A stretch of 7,039 nucleotides of DNA from Caulobacteraceae bacterium (GTDB lineage Bacteria > Pseudomonadota > Alphaproteobacteria > Caulobacterales > Caulobacteraceae): the NCBI GenBank assembly GCA_947479185.1, contig CANJYY010000133.1, positions 1-7,039 on the forward strand. Reading direction: 5' to 3'. A program made the position numbers and the translations under genes. This document shows positions 5,271 through 7,039 of this stretch, piece after piece (positions within the stretch are counted from its first letter, which is position 1; each line of letters starts with the position of its first letter). The notes below the pieces were generated by a model. It was given only the letters and a program-made list of their open reading frames with translations, was not told the origin of the DNA and did not search any database.

Positions 5271-6419
5271 ATGAGCATCGTTCGCGAGCCCTACGGCTTT
5301 GCCTACGCCGAGGCGAGCCGGCTCAAGGAGACCTACGGCGGGCCCGAGGGGCGGGTGTTCGTCGAGTGCATGCGCATCCGCCCGGCCGAGGGTGAGTCGA
5401 AGACCGTCATCCTGTTCAGCCACCCGATCGGCGGCGGCTCGTTCCTGCCGCTGGTCACGGCCCTGGCCCACGCCGGCCGGCACGTCATCTACTGCAACCC
5501 GCGCTACCGCGGGAACGACACGGCCCTGATCCTCGAGAAGTGCGTCACCGATCTCGGCGCCTGCATCACCGACCTGAAGAAGCGCTTCGGCTACGAGAAG
5601 GTCGTGCTCGGCGGCTGGTCCGGCGGCGGGTCGCTGTCGATGTTCTACCAGGAGCAGGCGGTCAATCCGACGATCACCGAGACCCCGGCGGGCGACCCGA
5701 TCGACCTGGCCGCGGCCAACCTGCAGCCGGCCGACGGCATCATGCTGCTGGCCGCCCACATCAGCCGCTCGGTGACCATGACCGAGTGGATGGACCCCTC
5801 GATCCTCGATGAGGACAAGCCGTTCGAGCGCGACGTCGCGCTCAACATCTACGATCCGGCCTGCCCGAACCAGCCGCCCTACAGCCCCGAATTCGTCGCC
5901 CGTTTCCGCGCGGCCCAGATCGCCCGCAACCGCCGCATCACCGCCCGGGTGAAGGCCACTCTCGCCGAGTTGAAGAAGACCGACCCGGACATGGAGCGGC
6001 CGTTCGTCGTCTACGGCACCATGAGCGACGTACGCTGGACCGACCCGACCCAGGACCCGTCCGACCGCAAGCCCTACACCTGCTACCTCGGCGATCCGCG
6101 GATCGTGAACGACGGGCCCGTGGGGCTCGGCCGCTTCACCACCCTGCGCTCGTGGCTGTCGCAGTGGAGCTATGACGAGAGCCGCGCCCACGGCCTGAAG
6201 AACGCCGCCAACGTGACCTGCCCGACGCTGGTCATCAGCAACACCGCCGACCTCGCCTGCACCCCCAGCCACGCCGCACGGCTCTATGAGGCGCTGGGCT
6301 CGGCCGACAAGACCTTCGTCGAGGTCAAGGACGCCGACCACTACTACATCGACCGGCCCGAACTGCTGCCGCAGGCGGTGGCGGCTGTCACCGGCTGGCT
6401 CGACGCCCGGGGCTTCTAG
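5271..6419 (+). CDS. Alpha/beta hydrolase family protein
   Basis: A 382-residue cytoplasmic protein without signal peptide. The alpha/beta hydrolase core begins near residue 44 (T-V-I-L-F-S-H-P-I-G-G-G, oxyanion region at 49-56). The nucleophile elbow is G-G-W-S-G-G-G with Ser117. The acid is probably Asp327 (S-N-T-A-D-L-A-C-T-P) and the catalytic His is His357 (K-D-A-D-H-Y-Y). Residues about 140-310 form a long insertion, longer than the usual cap, which likely shapes the substrate pocket. The substrate is unknown; ester, thioester or C-C bond hydrolysis are all possible for this fold. The start is ATG 5271 with GGGAGGA (5260-5266) at ideal spacing; the SD partly overlaps a CCTCC/GGAGG palindrome. 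The divergent TetR gene and the shared operator candidate suggest that it is the main regulated target. Confidence 0.88.
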   Translation: MSIVREPYGFAYAEASRLKETYGGPEGRVFVECMRIRPAEGESKTVILFSHPIGGGSFLPLVTALAHAGRHVIYCNPRYRGNDTALILEKCVTDLGACITDLKKRFGYEKVVLGGWSGGGSLSMFYQEQAVNPTITETPAGDPIDLAAANLQPADGIMLLAAHISRSVTMTEWMDPSILDEDKPFERDVALNIYDPACPNQPPYSPEFVARFRAAQIARNRRITARVKATLAELKKTDPDMERPFVVYGTMSDVRWTDPTQDPSDRKPYTCYLGDPRIVNDGPVGLGRFTTLRSWLSQWSYDESRAHGLKNAANVTCPTLVISNTADLACTPSHAARLYEALGSADKTFVEVKDADHYYIDRPELLPQAVAAVTGWLDARGF

Positions 6420-6448
6420 AGGGGCAGCAGCGCCTGCGGACGGCCCCT
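6420..6448 (+). terminator. Possible hairpin terminator after the hydrolase gene
   Basis: AGGGGC (6420-6425) can pair with GCCCCT (6443-6448), enclosing an inner GCAG-CGC-CTGC stem (6427-6437). It begins directly after the stop codon. No T-run follows, so this is at best a weak or factor-assisted terminator. Confidence 0.3.
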
Positions 6449-6490
6449 GGCCAACCCGCGGCCGATGCGAAGACGACGCCCGATCACCCG

Positions 6491-6641
6491 GTTCGAGTAT
6501 ATCAATGAAGGTGGAGAGTTATACTTCAAGCTTGATGTGATTGTGATATCTCGTTTTGAAACAACTCAAATTAATTTCGCTTTAACTGCTATCGAAAACG
6601 GCTTCAAAACTATGCCGCTGTAGATCTCTCACCTGATTTCC
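6491..6641 (+). promoter_or_regulatory. AT-rich upstream region of the subtilase gene, probable promoter region
   Basis: By direct count, 6501-6600 holds 34 G or C in 100 bases, in sharp contrast to the GC-rich neighbours. It carries TTGAAA (6556-6561), a GCTATC (6588-6593) resembling the start of the Caulobacter -10 pattern as I recall it, and an 8-base inverted repeat GTTTTGAA (6553-6560) with TTCAAAAC (6603-6610) that could be a regulator site flanking the promoter. There is no coding evidence. The exact start of transcription cannot be fixed. Confidence 0.45.
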
Positions 6642-6650
6642 GGGGAGGGG
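6642..6650 (+). promoter_or_regulatory. Ribosome binding site deciding the subtilase GTG start
   Basis: GGGGAGGGG lies 5 bases before GTG 6656 (core GGAGG 7 bases before). This favours GTG 6656 over the in-frame ATG 6668, which has no such site at proper spacing. Confidence 0.7.
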
Positions 6651-6655
6651 TTCCA

Positions 6656-7039
6656 GTGACGCGCGGAATGTTTTTTGCGGCGGTGTGTTCGGTTGGTCTG
6701 GCCGCTCCCGTCTCGGCCATGGGCCAGACGGTGTTCCCGGCGACAAATCCCAACGCCGCTGAATGGGCCCTGATCAAGCTGACGCCCAACATCGTCACCA
6801 GCGCCAAGGGTGGCGCGGGGGTCATCGTCGGCCTCTACGACGGCCGGGCCGATTGCCGGAACAAGGACCTGGCCGGCCGATGCAGCAATCTTCTGCTCAA
6901 CACCGGCGTCTACGCGTCCTATGACGCTCACGGCTCGCACACGGCCGGAACGATCGCCGGCGCCCGCTATGGCGAGGCCACCGGGGCCACGATCGTCAAC
7001 TACGCCGTCTTTGACAGCAAAGGCTATGTCGCCGGCGGC
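6656..7039 (+). CDS. Secreted S8 subtilisin-like serine protease, N-terminal part (3' truncated by window)
   Basis: The frame from GTG 6656 is open to the window end, giving 128 residues. Residues 1-21 form a short signal peptide (M-T-R-G, hydrophobic F-F-A-A-V-C-S-V-G-L-A-A, cleavage after V-S-A), so the product is exported. The catalytic Asp is Asp62 in G-V-I-V-G-L-Y-D-G-R-A-D-C, where Gly follows directly instead of the usual Ser/Thr-Gly. The catalytic His is His92 in D-A-H-G-S-H-T-A-G-T-I-A-G, near-identical to the subtilase H-G-x-H block, although His95 of the same block is present too. Cys67 and Cys76 could form a disulfide. The catalytic Ser block lies beyond the window. The type resembles exported proteobacterial subtilases, some of which carry a C-terminal autotransporter barrel; that cannot be checked here. 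Confidence 0.88.
   Translation, partial: MTRGMFFAAVCSVGLAAPVSAMGQTVFPATNPNAAEWALIKLTPNIVTSAKGGAGVIVGLYDGRADCRNKDLAGRCSNLLLNTGVYASYDAHGSHTAGTIAGARYGEATGATIVNYAVFDSKGYVAGG

Noticed and set aside
4536..6341. A 601-codon minus-strand open frame covering TetR and the antisense of the hydrolase
   Set aside because: Only the last 215 codons look like a protein (TetR, with its own GTG start and Shine-Dalgarno). The rest mirrors the hydrolase gene and is Gly/Ala/Val/Arg-rich shadow sequence of GC-rich DNA.
6526..6535. Perfect 10-base palindrome TCAAGCTTGA upstream of the subtilase
   Set aside because: Several palindromes of this length are expected by chance in 7 kb, and nothing around it adds support.
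6629..6940. Minus-strand open frames opposite the subtilase start
   Set aside because: The plus strand has a signal peptide plus catalytic Asp and His blocks in one continuous frame; the antisense peptides show no family features.
1..7039. CRISPR arrays, tRNA or rRNA genes, insertion sequences, integrases, toxin-antitoxin or phage genes
   Set aside because: No regular repeat-spacer pattern, cloverleaf-like sequence, transposase or recombinase motif was seen on either strand. The four small genes do not match a toxin-antitoxin pair that I recognise.

Overview
The window is GC-rich (apart from a few short intergenic dips) and densely coding, with strongly GC-biased third codon positions. The gene families present (WecG/TagA-type glycosyltransferase, dienelactone hydrolase, YCII/DGPF protein, DUF6481-like small protein, TetR regulator, VOC protein, secreted subtilase of the Asp-Gly type) suggest an alphaproteobacterium. 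The order Caulobacterales (Caulobacter, Phenylobacterium, Brevundimonas) is the best guess; this rests on remembered family distribution and on the style of one intergenic repeat, not on a marker gene.

Layout from left to right. (1) Bases 1-309 are the 3' end of a WecG/TagA/CpsF glycosyltransferase, followed by a dienelactone-hydrolase-family enzyme (362-1099) and a YCII/DGPF protein (1179-1598), all on the plus strand. (2) A 315-base gap with a GC dip leads into a tight run of four small plus-strand genes (1914-2990): a short helical protein with a Pro/Thr/Glu tail, a Lys/Ala/Glu-rich DUF6481-like protein, a 48-residue basic protein, and an 87-residue protein with two C-x-F-x-x-C motifs. None has a known function. 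(3) A palindrome-rich intergenic element of about 129 bases (2997-3125), with imperfect terminal inverted repeats, sits between convergent genes. (4) A minus-strand operon runs TetR regulator (5183-4536), VOC protein (4521-3832), short CoaA-like P-loop kinase (3772-3134). It is divergent from an alpha/beta hydrolase (5271-6419). The 87-base divergent spacer holds a 24-base near-palindrome that is a good candidate TetR operator. (5) A 236-base gap, partly only 34% GC, precedes a secreted S8 subtilisin-like protease that starts at GTG 6656 and runs off the window end.

How the parts may work together: the regulator, VOC protein, kinase-like protein and hydrolase look like one locally controlled metabolic unit whose substrate is unknown. 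The four small genes look co-transcribed and are the least explained part of the window. Nothing here is a recognised defence system, CRISPR array, phage or transposon. The most useful second looks are the small-protein cluster, the short CoaA-like kinase with an uncertain start, and the TetR operator.
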